A DNA stretch of 64,000 nt from CAKZYD01 sp039814715 (GCA_039814715.1 JBCCAR010000005.1:1-64000); one strand, 5' to 3'. Counted from the stretch's first letter, positions 45,528 to 54,449 are shown. Notes: generated by a model not told the origin, from the letters alone. Numbers and translations: made by a program.

Positions 45528-48005
45528 ATGACCCGCCGCGATGTTGCTTTTCTTTTTCTGCACGAAATGCAGCACCAGATCTTGCACACGGTACCGGTGC
45601 TGCAGCACTTGGCTGAAAGCAACAGCGATATCCGCATCCGTGCGTTTGTGCGCGGCGCAGCGAACTTAGACTTCATCAAAACATTCTTGAGTGAGCGCGC
45701 GCAGGCCCGCATTGACTTTATGCCCGCAGAGAGCTTGGCAATCGCTGAGGCAGCAGAATGGCTTCTGGGGCGCTCCATCCCAGTCTCGCGCTATGGGTTT
45801 TTATTGCGCATCGCCTGGCAATTGCGCAGCGCTGATGTGGTCATCTCGCCAGAGACAACGTCTTCTTTTTTGAAGCAAATCCCATTTCTTTTAAAAGCGA
45901 AGTTCATCTTTGTACCGCATGGCGCAGGCGACCGGGCCGTGTCGTTTGACAAGGCGATTGCCCGGTTTGACCAAGTGTTTGTCCCCGGGGAGAAAACCAG
46001 GGACCGCATGATTGAAGAAGGTGTCTTAACGCGCGGCCGCGCGACGCTCATCGGTTATCCAAAGTTCCTCGCCGTGAAACAAGATGCGCCGACTGGGCGG
46101 GCGCTGTTTGGGAACGATAATCCCGTCTTTTTATATAATCCGCATTTCGACCCTCATCTGTCGAGTTGGTACAACATGGGCGAGCAAGTGATGGAAGTGT
46201 TTCGCCGCCGCCCTGAGCTCAACCTGATCGTCGCGCCGCATGTGATGATGTACCGGCGGCGCATGCAGATATCCACGGCACACGGGGTCATTCGCAACGT
46301 GCCGAAGATTAGTGAGCGCTATCGCAGCGCACCAAACATCGTCGTCGATACCGGCTCATCTGCCTGCGTGGACATGACCTATACCCGCCTTGCAGATGTT
46401 TACATTGGGGATGTCTCGAGCCAGGTCTATGAGTTCATTCAGCGCCCGCGGCCAGTTTGCTTTTTAAACCCCAAAGGCCACGTTTGGCAGGCCAATCCTT
46501 ATTTTACATCTTGGCAGCTGGGCACTGTATTTGAAGCACCAGACGCTCTCGAAGACTGGCTCGACCAGCGCCGCTTTGAAACAAACCCGCACACGCAGGA
46601 ACAAGCGCAAGCGTTTTCACGCACATTTGGGGACGACGTTTCCGCCTCCGCAGCGCGCGCCGCGACCGCAATTGAAGCGCTGCTAGGGGCGCCAAGCCCG
46701 GCAAAGCCGGACGAAGCAGACCAAACCCGCAGCCAAACAAAACGCATCTTTAAAAACTTTGGCAAACTGGCCAGCGGCAAAGTCGTTGCAGCCGTGTTGA
46801 GCCTGGCTTATTTGGCCATCGTCGCACGCGCGCTTGGCCCAGCAGGTATGGGCTATTTGGTCTTAGCGCATGCCTATGTCCTCATCATTGCGCAGATTGC
46901 GCGGTTCCAATCTTGGCAAGCGATTATCCGCTTTGGCGATCCCTTGCTGGCTCGGGGGAAACTGGCGGCGTTTAAAGGCCTGGTTCGCTTTACGGCGAAG
47001 CTTGATTTATTGAGCTGCGTGCTTGCGGTGGCGATTGCGCTGGCCCTGCTTAACCCAGTTGCGCAGCTGATGGACTGGCCCGATGAGGCCCTGCCCGCCA
47101 TTCAAGTCTATTGCTGGGCCGCGCCCTTCTTGTTTGCAGCAACGCCGACGGGGTTGTTGCAGCTGGGGGACCGGTTTTCCACACTGAGCTGGCAATTGCT
47201 CGTTCTGCCGGGGGTCCGCTTTATCGGCGCGGTCTGGCTATGGCTAGTAGGCGGGGATTTGCTTGATTTTCTGGCTGTTTGGATTGTCAGCGCTTTTTTA
47301 CATGGCATCAGTTTATGGGTCCTGGGGTGGCGCGCCTTAAAGGCCCAAGAGTTGCTGCCAGCCTGGCGCCCTGAGCCTGGCGAAAAGAAGGACCCAGCCT
47401 GGTGGCCCTTCGTTATCAAAACCAATTTGGCAAGTACGGTTGAGCTGAGCCACAGCCATTTGCCGCTGCTCATTGTCGGTGCGGTCCTCGGCGGGGCAGC
47501 GTCTGGGTTCTTTCAGTTGGCGATCAACCTAACAAACTTGATCGCGCACCCGGCCAATTTGCTCAATGAGGCGACGTTTCCCGAGCTGTCCAAAATAAAT
47601 ACGGCTCAAGGGCGCCGCGCTATGAGGGCTGTTGCCATGCGCTCGCTATTAACCGGCATGGCTGCGGCGCTGCCCATTGTGCTGCTTTATATCGCCTTTC
47701 GTGATGATATGGCGGTGATTGTTGGCGGCGCTGCTTTTGCCCCAGCGGGCATTGCCATTGCTTGGATGGCCGTCGCGCAGCTCGCCCGGATTGCCTCCGT
47801 CGTGCTCGAATCAGCGGTCCTCGCGCTCGACGGCGCAGGCTTTGTCCTCATCAGCCAGTGTGTGGCAGCTGCCTCAATTGTTGCCGGGCTTGTGTATCTG
47901 TTGCCCCGGTTCGGGACGGCAGGCGCACCGCTGGCACTGCTGGGTGCAATGCTGGTGACGGTCGCACTTTATCTGTTGCACCTACGCGCTAAGCCAGCGC
48001 GCTGA
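45528..48005 (+). CDS. Fusion of a CDP-glycerol glycerophosphotransferase-like domain and a Wzx-like flippase
   Basis: 825 residues in one uninterrupted frame. Residues 1-385 form a TagB/TagF-like two-lobed transferase: FVPHGAGDRAVSFDKAIARFDQVFVPGE, YNPHFDPHLSSW, and VDTGSSACVDMTYTRLADVYIGDVSSQVYEF. A charged linker (about 386-410) leads to residues 411-822, with about 12-14 hydrophobic helices of the polysaccharide-exporter (MOP/Wzx) type: NFGKLASGKVVAAVLSLAYLAIVARALGPAGMGYL is its N-terminal signature region. The protein could add phospho-glycerol units to a lipid carrier and flip the product. It is 13 bases after the nucleotidyltransferase. The fusion is unusual; the two activities are normally separate proteins. 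Confidence 0.82.
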   Translation: MTRRDVAFLFLHEMQHQILHTVPVLQHLAESNSDIRIRAFVRGAANLDFIKTFLSERAQARIDFMPAESLAIAEAAEWLLGRSIPVSRYGFLLRIAWQLRSADVVISPETTSSFLKQIPFLLKAKFIFVPHGAGDRAVSFDKAIARFDQVFVPGEKTRDRMIEEGVLTRGRATLIGYPKFLAVKQDAPTGRALFGNDNPVFLYNPHFDPHLSSWYNMGEQVMEVFRRRPELNLIVAPHVMMYRRRMQISTAHGVIRNVPKISERYRSAPNIVVDTGSSACVDMTYTRLADVYIGDVSSQVYEFIQRPRPVCFLNPKGHVWQANPYFTSWQLGTVFEAPDALEDWLDQRRFETNPHTQEQAQAFSRTFGDDVSASAARAATAIEALLGAPSPAKPDEADQTRSQTKRIFKNFGKLASGKVVAAVLSLAYLAIVARALGPAGMGYLVLAHAYVLIIAQIARFQSWQAIIRFGDPLLARGKLAAFKGLVRFTAKLDLLSCVLAVAIALALLNPVAQLMDWPDEALPAIQVYCWAAPFLFAATPTGLLQLGDRFSTLSWQLLVLPGVRFIGAVWLWLVGGDLLDFLAVWIVSAFLHGISLWVLGWRALKAQELLPAWRPEPGEKKDPAWWPFVIKTNLASTVELSHSHLPLLIVGAVLGGAASGFFQLAINLTNLIAHPANLLNEATFPELSKINTAQGRRAMRAVAMRSLLTGMAAALPIVLLYIAFRDDMAVIVGGAAFAPAGIAIAWMAVAQLARIASVVLESAVLALDGAGFVLISQCVAAASIVAGLVYLLPRFGTAGAPLALLGAMLVTVALYLLHLRAKPAR

Positions 48006-49073
48006 TTATTGCCAGCCGGCCTGGTCAAACAGCCGAACAGCAGCGGCTTGATTACGGCCGAGTTCGCCTGCACTGATCGTATCTTCTTCAAAAGCGCCCA
48101 TTTTAGAGACTGCAGACGCTGGCGCGACGCCCTCGACAACTGGGTATTCATTGTTGCCGTTGGCGAAATAGGCCTGCGCCGAGGCGCTGGTGAGATATTC
48201 CAGAAACGCAACCGCATTGGCCCGGTTTGGCGCGCTGGCCACAAGGCCCGCGCCAGAGATGTTAACGTGCGTCCCGCGGCCGACGCCAGTAAAGCCGCCT
48301 TGGTTGGGGAAAATAACGCCAACTTTGGCTGCCAGGGCTTGGTCTTCGGGCTTATCAGAGCCAATCAGCCGGGCGAGATAATAGGTGTTTACGAGACCAA
48401 CGCCGCATTCTCCGCTCGCAACCGCGCGAATATGCGCGATGTCATTGCCCTGCGGCTTGCGGGCGAAATTGGCGACCACCCCTTTGGCCCAGTCAAGGGC
48501 AGCATCAGCGCCCAAATGGCTGATCAGGCTTGCCAGCAGGGATGTGTTGTAGATGTTTGAGGATGACCGGATACACACCTTGCCATTCAGCGATGGGTTG
48601 GCCAGGTCTTCATAGTCACGCAGGCCCACAGGACGGCCAGCGGCTTTGTTGTAGATAATAATGCGCGCGCGCTTTGATAGACCAAACCAGAGCCCATCGG
48701 GGTTGCGCAAATTGTCTGGAATGGCGGCATTGAGAACTGGTGAAGATACCGGCGCTAAAATACCCGCCTGCTCGGCGCGCCATAGCCGCCCTGCGTCGAC
48801 TGTAATCAATAGGTCTGCAGGCGAGAACTCACCCTCCGCTTTAATACGTTCTATTAAGGCGTCCGCACCTGCCTCAATGCGGTTGACCTTAATGCCAGTC
48901 TGCGCTCTGAAATCTTCATACAGCGCCAAGTCGGTATCATAGTGGCGGGAGGAGTAAAGGTTCACAACGCCAGCGCTAGGCGCTTCCACGCGCTCATCCG
49001 CGCCCATGGCGAATACGTGTGTGATCGTCAACATGCCGGCGGCGACCGTAGCGAGAAAAAAACGGACAGACAT
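48006..49073 (-). CDS. fbpA: Ferric iron ABC transporter substrate-binding protein (FbpA/FutA type)
   Basis: 355 residues, signal peptide cleaved near HVFA. Features: VVNLYSSRHYDTDLALYEDF, DLLITVDAGRLWRAEQAGIL, KRARIIIYNK, VNTYYLARL and FPNQGGFTGVGRGTHVNISG, typical of periplasmic ferric-binding proteins; NTYY carries the iron-binding tyrosines. A Fur-like palindrome lies 27 bases upstream. It follows fbpC on the same strand. Confidence 0.93.
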   Translation of the reverse strand: MSVRFFLATVAAGMLTITHVFAMGADERVEAPSAGVVNLYSSRHYDTDLALYEDFRAQTGIKVNRIEAGADALIERIKAEGEFSPADLLITVDAGRLWRAEQAGILAPVSSPVLNAAIPDNLRNPDGLWFGLSKRARIIIYNKAAGRPVGLRDYEDLANPSLNGKVCIRSSSNIYNTSLLASLISHLGADAALDWAKGVVANFARKPQGNDIAHIRAVASGECGVGLVNTYYLARLIGSDKPEDQALAAKVGVIFPNQGGFTGVGRGTHVNISGAGLVASAPNRANAVAFLEYLTSASAQAYFANGNNEYPVVEGVAPASAVSKMGAFEEDTISAGELGRNQAAAVRLFDQAGWQ

Positions 49074-49099
49074 AAAACAGTTCCTAAAACATTTTAATA

Positions 49100-49116
49100 T
49101 TGCTAACTATTCGCAA
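49100..49116. promoter_or_regulatory. Fur-like palindrome upstream of fbpA
   Basis: TTGCTAACTATTCGCAA is a 7-3-7 inverted repeat with one mismatch, in an AT-rich patch between fbpC and fbpA. Position and form fit an iron-dependent (Fur-family) operator, implying fbpA has its own iron-regulated promoter besides read-through from fbpC. Confidence 0.5.
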
Positions 49117-49149
49117 TAGTAGAAATCTGCTTTTATCAATCTGGCTCGC

Positions 49150-50196
49150 TTATGCAACTGTTGATGTCACTTTTGGAAAAGCAAAGACACTGTTTGCGCG
49201 GGGCACGCATTGTACGCTGTCACCTGGGTTAACGCCTTGCGGCTCGGGCGTGAGGGCTATGAGCCGCTCGCCGTTGGCTTCAATCGCGTAGCTGTATTGG
49301 CCGCGCAGCATACGGTAGTCAGTCACGGTAGCGCTGCCTGCCTCACTGGACTTTAAGCGGACATCGTGAGCGCGAATGGCAAGATCGAGCTCGGCATGAT
49401 CAGGGCGGGGCGCACGCAAGACCTCAGCGGGCCAAGCACCAAATGGCGTCTCAAGCGCGCCATCTTTATATCGACCGCTCAGCGCCTGGGCTTCACTGAT
49501 GAGCGCTGCAACAGCGAGGCTAGCTGGCGCGTCATAGAGTGATTGCGGCGGCCCGGCTTGCAGCACGGTACCCTCAGAGAGCACCACAATCTCATCAGCC
49601 ATCTCCAGCGCTTCTTCAGGATCATGCGTGACCAGCATGACCACACGCGCACTGTCTTTTAACATCGCGCGGGTTTGGAGGCGCAGGCCGCGCCGCAGCA
49701 GAATATCAATATTCGCGAAGGGTTCATCCAGCAACATGACTCTGGGCGCCGGTGCGAGCGCCCTGGCTAAAGCGACACGCTGCTGCTGGCCTCCAGAGAG
49801 CATGTGCGGATAGCGATCTGCGAAGTTGGATAAGCCAACTTGCTCAAGCAGGGTGTTGATAATGCTGTCTTTTTCCCGCATGCCGCGCAGACCGAAGGCG
49901 ATATTCGCCCGTACCGTCATATGCGCAAAAAGCGCCCCTTCTTGAAACACCACGCCAACCGGGCGCTGCTCCGGCGGCGGCGAAAACGCGCTATCAGCGA
50001 GTGTCTCGTCCCCCAGCATAACCGCCCCAGCCTGGAGCGGCAAAATGCCGGCCGCCAGTTTCATCAAAGTTGTCTTACCGCAGCCCGACGCGCCAAGAAG
50101 GCAGGTGATACGGCCAGCGCGCGCCTCAAAGCTGACGTCCGATAAAACCGGAACGGCGTCATAGCGATGGCTGACAGCGCGGAATTCCAGGCTCAC
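49150..50196 (-). CDS. fbpC: Ferric iron ABC transporter ATP-binding protein
   Basis: 348 residues. Walker A GASGCGKTT, Q-loop VVFQEGALFAHMTV, signature LSGGQQQRVALARAL, Walker B VMLLDEPFANID, switch VTHDPEEAL, and a C-terminal TOBE-like region (about 250-348) as in FbpC/CysA-type ATPases. It pairs with the divergent permease gene and the downstream FbpA. Confidence 0.93.
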   Translation of the reverse strand: MSLEFRAVSHRYDAVPVLSDVSFEARAGRITCLLGASGCGKTTLMKLAAGILPLQAGAVMLGDETLADSAFSPPPEQRPVGVVFQEGALFAHMTVRANIAFGLRGMREKDSIINTLLEQVGLSNFADRYPHMLSGGQQQRVALARALAPAPRVMLLDEPFANIDILLRRGLRLQTRAMLKDSARVVMLVTHDPEEALEMADEIVVLSEGTVLQAGPPQSLYDAPASLAVAALISEAQALSGRYKDGALETPFGAWPAEVLRAPRPDHAELDLAIRAHDVRLKSSEAGSATVTDYRMLRGQYSYAIEANGERLIALTPEPQGVNPGDSVQCVPRANSVFAFPKVTSTVA

Positions 50197-50333
50197 TGGC
50201 GGCGCATCCTTTGTTGTGGGTCCGCCAGGGGTTATAAGCGTGCTGGCGGGCAGGTCAAAGCTTTCGCTGCAGGCGCGGCGGCGCTATGGTGCTCGCCAGT
50301 CATCCGGCCCTCTTTTTGCGATAGTTTTCAGCC

Positions 50334-51986
50334 TTGCCCTCTACTTCACCACACCCTGCCTTGCGGCGCCGCTTTGGGCGCCTTGGCGGCCTGCGTATCG
50401 CCGCAGTGATCATAGGCCTTTTGGCTTTGGTGCCCATCGCAGCAATTGCGCTCTCCATCACCACGCCGGGCGGTGCTGGCTGGCGTCATTTGGCAGAGAC
50501 GAATTTGCGCAGCTACATCTCCAATTCGCTCAGCCTTATGGCGATTACCGGCGCCCTGTCTTTAACAATGGGCGTGTGTACGGCTTGGTTGGTCACAGCA
50601 ACGCGTTTTCCTGGCCGGCGCGCGCTGGAGGCGGCCCTGGTGCTTCCGCTGGCCGCACCCGGCTACATCATTGCTTATGTCTATACGGATTTGCTGGCCG
50701 TTTCGGGCCCGGTTCAAACCGCTGCGCGCGCTCTTTTCGGTATCGAAACAATCACTCCCGTCTTGCCAGACATTCGCTCTCTTTTTGGCGCCGGGCTCAT
50801 GCTGGCGCTGGTGCTCTATCCTTATGTGTATCTGCTAGCCCGCGCGGCTTTTCTGCAGCAATCCGCCAGCGCCTATGTGGCCGCCCGCACCCTGGGCGCG
50901 AGCGCCTGGCGCGCTTTCTACCGTGTCGCCTTGCCAAGCGCGCGGCCCGCCATTGCTGGCGGGGCTGCACTTGTACTCATGGAAACGCTCGCCGATTTCG
51001 GGGTGGCGGATTATTTCGCAATTCCCACATTTGCCACCGGCATATACCGCACCTGGCTGGGCCTTGGGGAGATTACTGCAGCACTGAAACTGGCCGCGAT
51101 CATGCTTGTTTTCGTCGCGCTGCTTGTAGGCGCAGAGGCCGCTGCGCGCCGCGGCAGGGTCGACGATGGCGCCCGATCCGGCAGTATGCTTGAACCCGCG
51201 CCGCTTACCGGATGGCGCGCTTTTACCGCTTTAGCAGCGTGCGCGCTGCCCGTGCTGTTTGGCTTTGTCATCCCAACAGCTATTTTGCTGCTATACGCGG
51301 TCACGCAGGGCGATCCGGCCAGCCTGGCCGATTTTGCTGGTTACAGCTGGACGAGCGCGAGAGTGGCCATCATTACAGCTCTGCTCGCAGCGCTCTTTGC
51401 AACCCTGCTGGCCTATACCCAAAGACTACAGCCGCCAAAGCCGCTGCGCATCTTAACCCGTGCGGCCACCCTAGGCTACGCGCTGCCCGGCACGTTGCTC
51501 GCGGTTGGTTTGCTGGGGCCGGTCGGCGGGTTAGACCGCTGGCTGACTGGCGCGGCGCGCGATCTTGGGCTGTGGGATAGCGGCCTCATTCTAAGCGGCA
51601 CCGCCGCGCTTCTCATATACGCTTATCTGATCCGCTTTCTCACCGTCAGTTACAACACCATCGGCGCTGCACTCACCAAAGTGGCGCCAGCGACAGACGC
51701 CGCCGCACGCACATTAGGGGCCGGCCAAGCACGCCTCATTACGCAGATACACCTGCCGCTCATCCGCCCCGGCCTTGCAGCAGCTCTTTTGCTGGTATTT
51801 GTGGATGTCATGCGCGAACTGCCGGCAACGCTCATCTTGCGCCCTTTCAATATGGAAACACTGGCCACGCGGGTGTACCGCCTGGCTAGTGATGAGCGCC
51901 TTGCCGAAGCCTCAACCGCCGCCCTTGCCATTATCATCATAGGATTGGTGCCGACCCTTCTGCTGAACCGTGTGGGCCGCAAGTAG
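50334..51986 (+). CDS. fbpB: Ferric iron ABC transporter permease (fused double permease)
   Basis: 550 residues, two six-helix permease units in one chain, with two EAA loops (AARTLGASAWRAFYRVALPSARPAI and AARTLGAGQARLITQIHLPLIRPGL). This is the FbpB architecture. An in-frame TAG at 50322 forces the start to TTG 50334 or later; no good ribosome-binding site is visible, so the start is uncertain. It is divergent from fbpC, which is unusual because fbpABC are normally colinear. Confidence 0.92.
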   Translation: MPSTSPHPALRRRFGRLGGLRIAAVIIGLLALVPIAAIALSITTPGGAGWRHLAETNLRSYISNSLSLMAITGALSLTMGVCTAWLVTATRFPGRRALEAALVLPLAAPGYIIAYVYTDLLAVSGPVQTAARALFGIETITPVLPDIRSLFGAGLMLALVLYPYVYLLARAAFLQQSASAYVAARTLGASAWRAFYRVALPSARPAIAGGAALVLMETLADFGVADYFAIPTFATGIYRTWLGLGEITAALKLAAIMLVFVALLVGAEAAARRGRVDDGARSGSMLEPAPLTGWRAFTALAACALPVLFGFVIPTAILLLYAVTQGDPASLADFAGYSWTSARVAIITALLAALFATLLAYTQRLQPPKPLRILTRAATLGYALPGTLLAVGLLGPVGGLDRWLTGAARDLGLWDSGLILSGTAALLIYAYLIRFLTVSYNTIGAALTKVAPATDAAARTLGAGQARLITQIHLPLIRPGLAAALLLVFVDVMRELPATLILRPFNMETLATRVYRLASDERLAEASTAALAIIIIGLVPTLLLNRVGRK

Positions 51987-52079
51987 GTGCGGCAGCACGC
52001 GATAAAGTACGGCGCGTGTCACAAGAAACCTGTAGAAAAGCCAAATGGTCTCAAGCAGCACGAAGCGCGATAGACCAAC

Positions 52080-52115
52080 ATATAATGGTGCGGGGTAGAG
52101 GTGAGGCCTCGAACC
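52080..52115 (-). pseudogene. tRNA 3'-end-like remnant beside tRNA-Leu
   Basis: On the minus strand this segment contains GGTTCGAG, then CCTC and GCACCATTATAT, the order found in the T-arm to CCA end and flank of the neighbouring tRNA-Leu. A 12-bp direct repeat (ATATAATGGTGC on the plus strand) occurs at 52080-52091 and again at 52158-52169. No upstream tRNA body is present, so it is a fragment or att-like duplication. Confidence 0.4.
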
Positions 52116-52163
52116 AAAATAAACGTGCTCAAGTAGCGCGGCCGCGCGTTAGCACAAATATAA

Positions 52164-52251
52164 TGGTGCCCAGAAGAGGACTCGAACCTCCACGTCCATA
52201 AAGGACACTAGCACCTGAAGCTAGCGCGTCTACCAATTCCGCCATCTGGGC
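52164..52251 (-). tRNA. tRNA-Leu (anticodon CAG)
   Basis: 88 nt including an encoded CCA. Acceptor stem GCCCAGA/TCTGGGC, D-arm with GGCGGAATTGGTAGACGC, anticodon stem-loop CTAGC-TTCAGGT-GCTAG (anticodon CAG), a long class II variable arm (TGTCCTTTATGGACG) and T-loop GGTTCGAGTCC. The rest of 51987-52421 has no gene apart from the remnant above. Confidence 0.96.
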
Positions 52252-52421
52252 TTTGTGCGATGAGTGGGCGCTGGTAGCCTTTTTTTGGCGGGTGCGTCAA
52301 GCGCGGAAGTGTTTTGTGGCATCGCGCGTGGTGAGGCGCTGCGCCACCTTTACGGCGGGTGGGTGCATGGCTACATAGATGGCGACATCATTCTTGATTC
52401 TCAAGTGAGGCGAACACAGCC

Positions 52422-53366
52422 ATGGCGCAGCAGCTCTACACCGTGATCGGCGGATCAGGCTTTATTGGGCGCTATATCGTCCAAGACTTAGCAGAAGCGG
52501 GCCACCGGGTGCGCGTGGGTGTGCGCAGCCCCAATCAAGCGCTATTTTTAAAGCCGCTTGGGGCTGTGGGCCAGGTGCTGCCCATGGCAGCCAGCGTTTT
52601 AAATGAAGACTCAATTGCGCGCGCGGTGGATGGCGCTGACGGCGTCATCAATCTAGTGGGCATTCTGCACGGCAATACCAATCAGTTTGAGACCATTCAA
52701 ACCGGCGGCGCTGAGCGGGTAGCCCGCTTGGCCAAAGCAGCTGGCGCGAAACGCTTTGTGCAGATGTCTGCCATTGGCGCAGATGCAGATAGCGAGGTTG
52801 ATTATGCCCGCACCAAAGGCGAAGGCGAGCAGGCGGTCTTAGAAGCCTTCCCCGAAGCGACCATATTGCGGCCTTCGATCGTGATCGGCCCGGAAGATCA
52901 ATTTATGAACCGCTTTGGCGATATGGCCCGCAAGAGCCCGTTCATGCCGCTGATCTGCGGGAAGAGCCGCTTTCAGCCTGTTTATGTGTGCGATGTCGCG
53001 CAGGCGGCCTTTAAGGCCCTGACGAGCGATGCCTATCAAGGCCAGACCTACGAACTCGGCGGGCCGCAGACATACAGCTTTAAAGAGCTGCTATCCTACA
53101 TCATGGACGAGACCATGCATAAGCGTCCCTTCCTGCCAATCCCGACCGCGATTGCGGAAATTCAAGGCGCCATTATGGGCCTGCTGCCCAATCCGCCACT
53201 CACCCGCGGGCAGGTGAAGATGCTGCAAAATGACAATGTGGTATCGGGCAGTGCGCTGGGGCTGGCTGATTTTGCTATTGAGCCAACACCCATGGAAAGC
53301 ATCGCGCCAAGCTACTTAGTGCGCTACCGCCCGCATGGCCGCTTTTCCAAAAAAGACGCAGCTTAA
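52422..53366 (+). CDS. NDUFA9-like atypical SDR (NAD(P)-binding, complex I-associated family)
   Basis: 314 residues. Rossmann fold with VIGGSGFIGRYIVQDLAEAGHRVRVGVR, then DGADGVINLVGIL, and a VQMSAIGADADSEVDYARTKGEGEQAV segment where YxxxK is retained in modified form; later ILRPSIVIGPEDQFMNRF. This is the alphaproteobacterial homologue of mitochondrial NDUFA9/39-kDa subunit. No nuo genes are nearby. Its stop overlaps the stop of the convergent uppP gene (TTAA). Confidence 0.92.
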   Translation: MAQQLYTVIGGSGFIGRYIVQDLAEAGHRVRVGVRSPNQALFLKPLGAVGQVLPMAASVLNEDSIARAVDGADGVINLVGILHGNTNQFETIQTGGAERVARLAKAAGAKRFVQMSAIGADADSEVDYARTKGEGEQAVLEAFPEATILRPSIVIGPEDQFMNRFGDMARKSPFMPLICGKSRFQPVYVCDVAQAAFKALTSDAYQGQTYELGGPQTYSFKELLSYIMDETMHKRPFLPIPTAIAEIQGAIMGLLPNPPLTRGQVKMLQNDNVVSGSALGLADFAIEPTPMESIAPSYLVRYRPHGRFSKKDAA

Positions 53367-54172
53367 ACAAACCACCACAGCAAAAATACGCCAAGCGCCA
53401 CGCGGTAGACGACAAACAGCGTCATAGACGCGCTTTCAAGCCAGCGCATTAAGAAGTGGATGGCGGCGAGAGCGGAGAGGAACGCAAGCGCGGCGGCAAT
53501 GGCCATATCAGCTGTGATCGCCGTACCCGTTTCAGCCACATCGAGCCCTAGCAGGAGCCCAGCGGCAGCAATGGTCGGCATGGACATGAGCATGGAAAAG
53601 CGCGCGGCTTCTGGCCTGGTATAGCCCAAGGCGCGCGCCGCCGTCATTGTCGTTCCGGCACGGCTGGCGCCGGGGATGAGCGCAGTGACCTGGGCGAGGC
53701 CGATAAGGAGCGTGTGGTTCACGCTAAGATTAGACACTTGGCGCACACGCGGCGCCGCCATATCGGCCCAGTAGAGCAGAATGCCAAAGCCGATGGAAGC
53801 AGCAGCGATGATCAGTGGATCGCGCAGCTGTTCGTCAAAGCCGAGTGTTTTAAGCGCTAACCCTGCGATGACGACTGGAACCGTCGCTAGCACCAGCAGC
53901 CAAAAGAGACGCTTATTGCCTGCAGCCTCTGACGAGCCGTTGGCGAGACCAAGTGTCGCGACAGCGCCCCAGCCCAGGCGAACCACTTCGCTCCTAAAAT
54001 AGAGGAGGACCGCTCCCAAAGTCCCCACATGGACGGCGATATCCATGGCGAGGCCTTGATCTTCCCAGTCCGTCATTTGCGGTACCAAAATCAGGTGTCC
54101 GGAAGAGGAAATTGGCAGGAATTCCGTGATTCCCTGCACTAGCGCAAGCACTGTCAGTTGTAAGAGTGACAT
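53363..54172 (-). CDS. uppP: Undecaprenyl-diphosphatase
   Basis: 269 residues, about eight helices (BacA/UppP family). Motifs: QGITEFLPISSSGHLIL and IPGASRAGTTMTAA. It recycles undecaprenyl diphosphate for cell-wall and envelope polymer synthesis. ATG 54172 follows AGGGG; a ten-codon longer start is rejected. Confidence 0.95.
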   Translation of the reverse strand: MSLLQLTVLALVQGITEFLPISSSGHLILVPQMTDWEDQGLAMDIAVHVGTLGAVLLYFRSEVVRLGWGAVATLGLANGSSEAAGNKRLFWLLVLATVPVVIAGLALKTLGFDEQLRDPLIIAAASIGFGILLYWADMAAPRVRQVSNLSVNHTLLIGLAQVTALIPGASRAGTTMTAARALGYTRPEAARFSMLMSMPTIAAAGLLLGLDVAETGTAITADMAIAAALAFLSALAAIHFLMRWLESASMTLFVVYRVALGVFLLWWFV

Positions 54173-54256
54173 CGGATATTGGCCCCTAAGGTAAGGCGTC
54201 ACGTTAAATCACAAGCGTTAGAGAAACCCTAGCGCGAATCATCTAGGCCTTTCCTA

Positions 54257-54279
54257 TATAATGGTCAGGAAAGCTGACC
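54257..54279 (+). promoter_or_regulatory. Candidate gltDB promoter -10 with adjacent inverted repeat
   Basis: A perfect TATAAT (54257-54262) is followed at once by GGTCAG-GAAAG-CTGACC (54263-54279), a perfect 6-5-6 inverted repeat at the expected transcription start. No good -35 is seen, which suggests an activator. The repeat could be an operator or a leader hairpin. The rest of 54173-54449 shows nothing else I can support. Confidence 0.4.
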
Positions 54280-54449
54280 TTTATCGGCTTAAGCGCTGGA
54301 CTCTTGGCGCATGTCTGCTATCTACGGTGCATAGGCTGCAGCCATGCTGGGCCAATTAAGGCGAATAACGCGCACCAATGCCGCCCGCGATATAGCAGGC
54401 AGCAGCCTTCTTTGTGCCGCGCCGATCAACAAAGAGGACATGAAGACCG

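Noticed and set aside
50216..51193. 325-codon plus-strand open frame overlapping fbpB in another phase
   Set aside because: The fbpB frame has two EAA loops and clear helices; the alternative is rich in Arg/Cys/His with no family features.
52016..52201. 61-codon plus-strand frame
   Set aside because: Runs into the antisense strand of tRNA-Leu; its C-terminal sequence is simply the translated tRNA complement.
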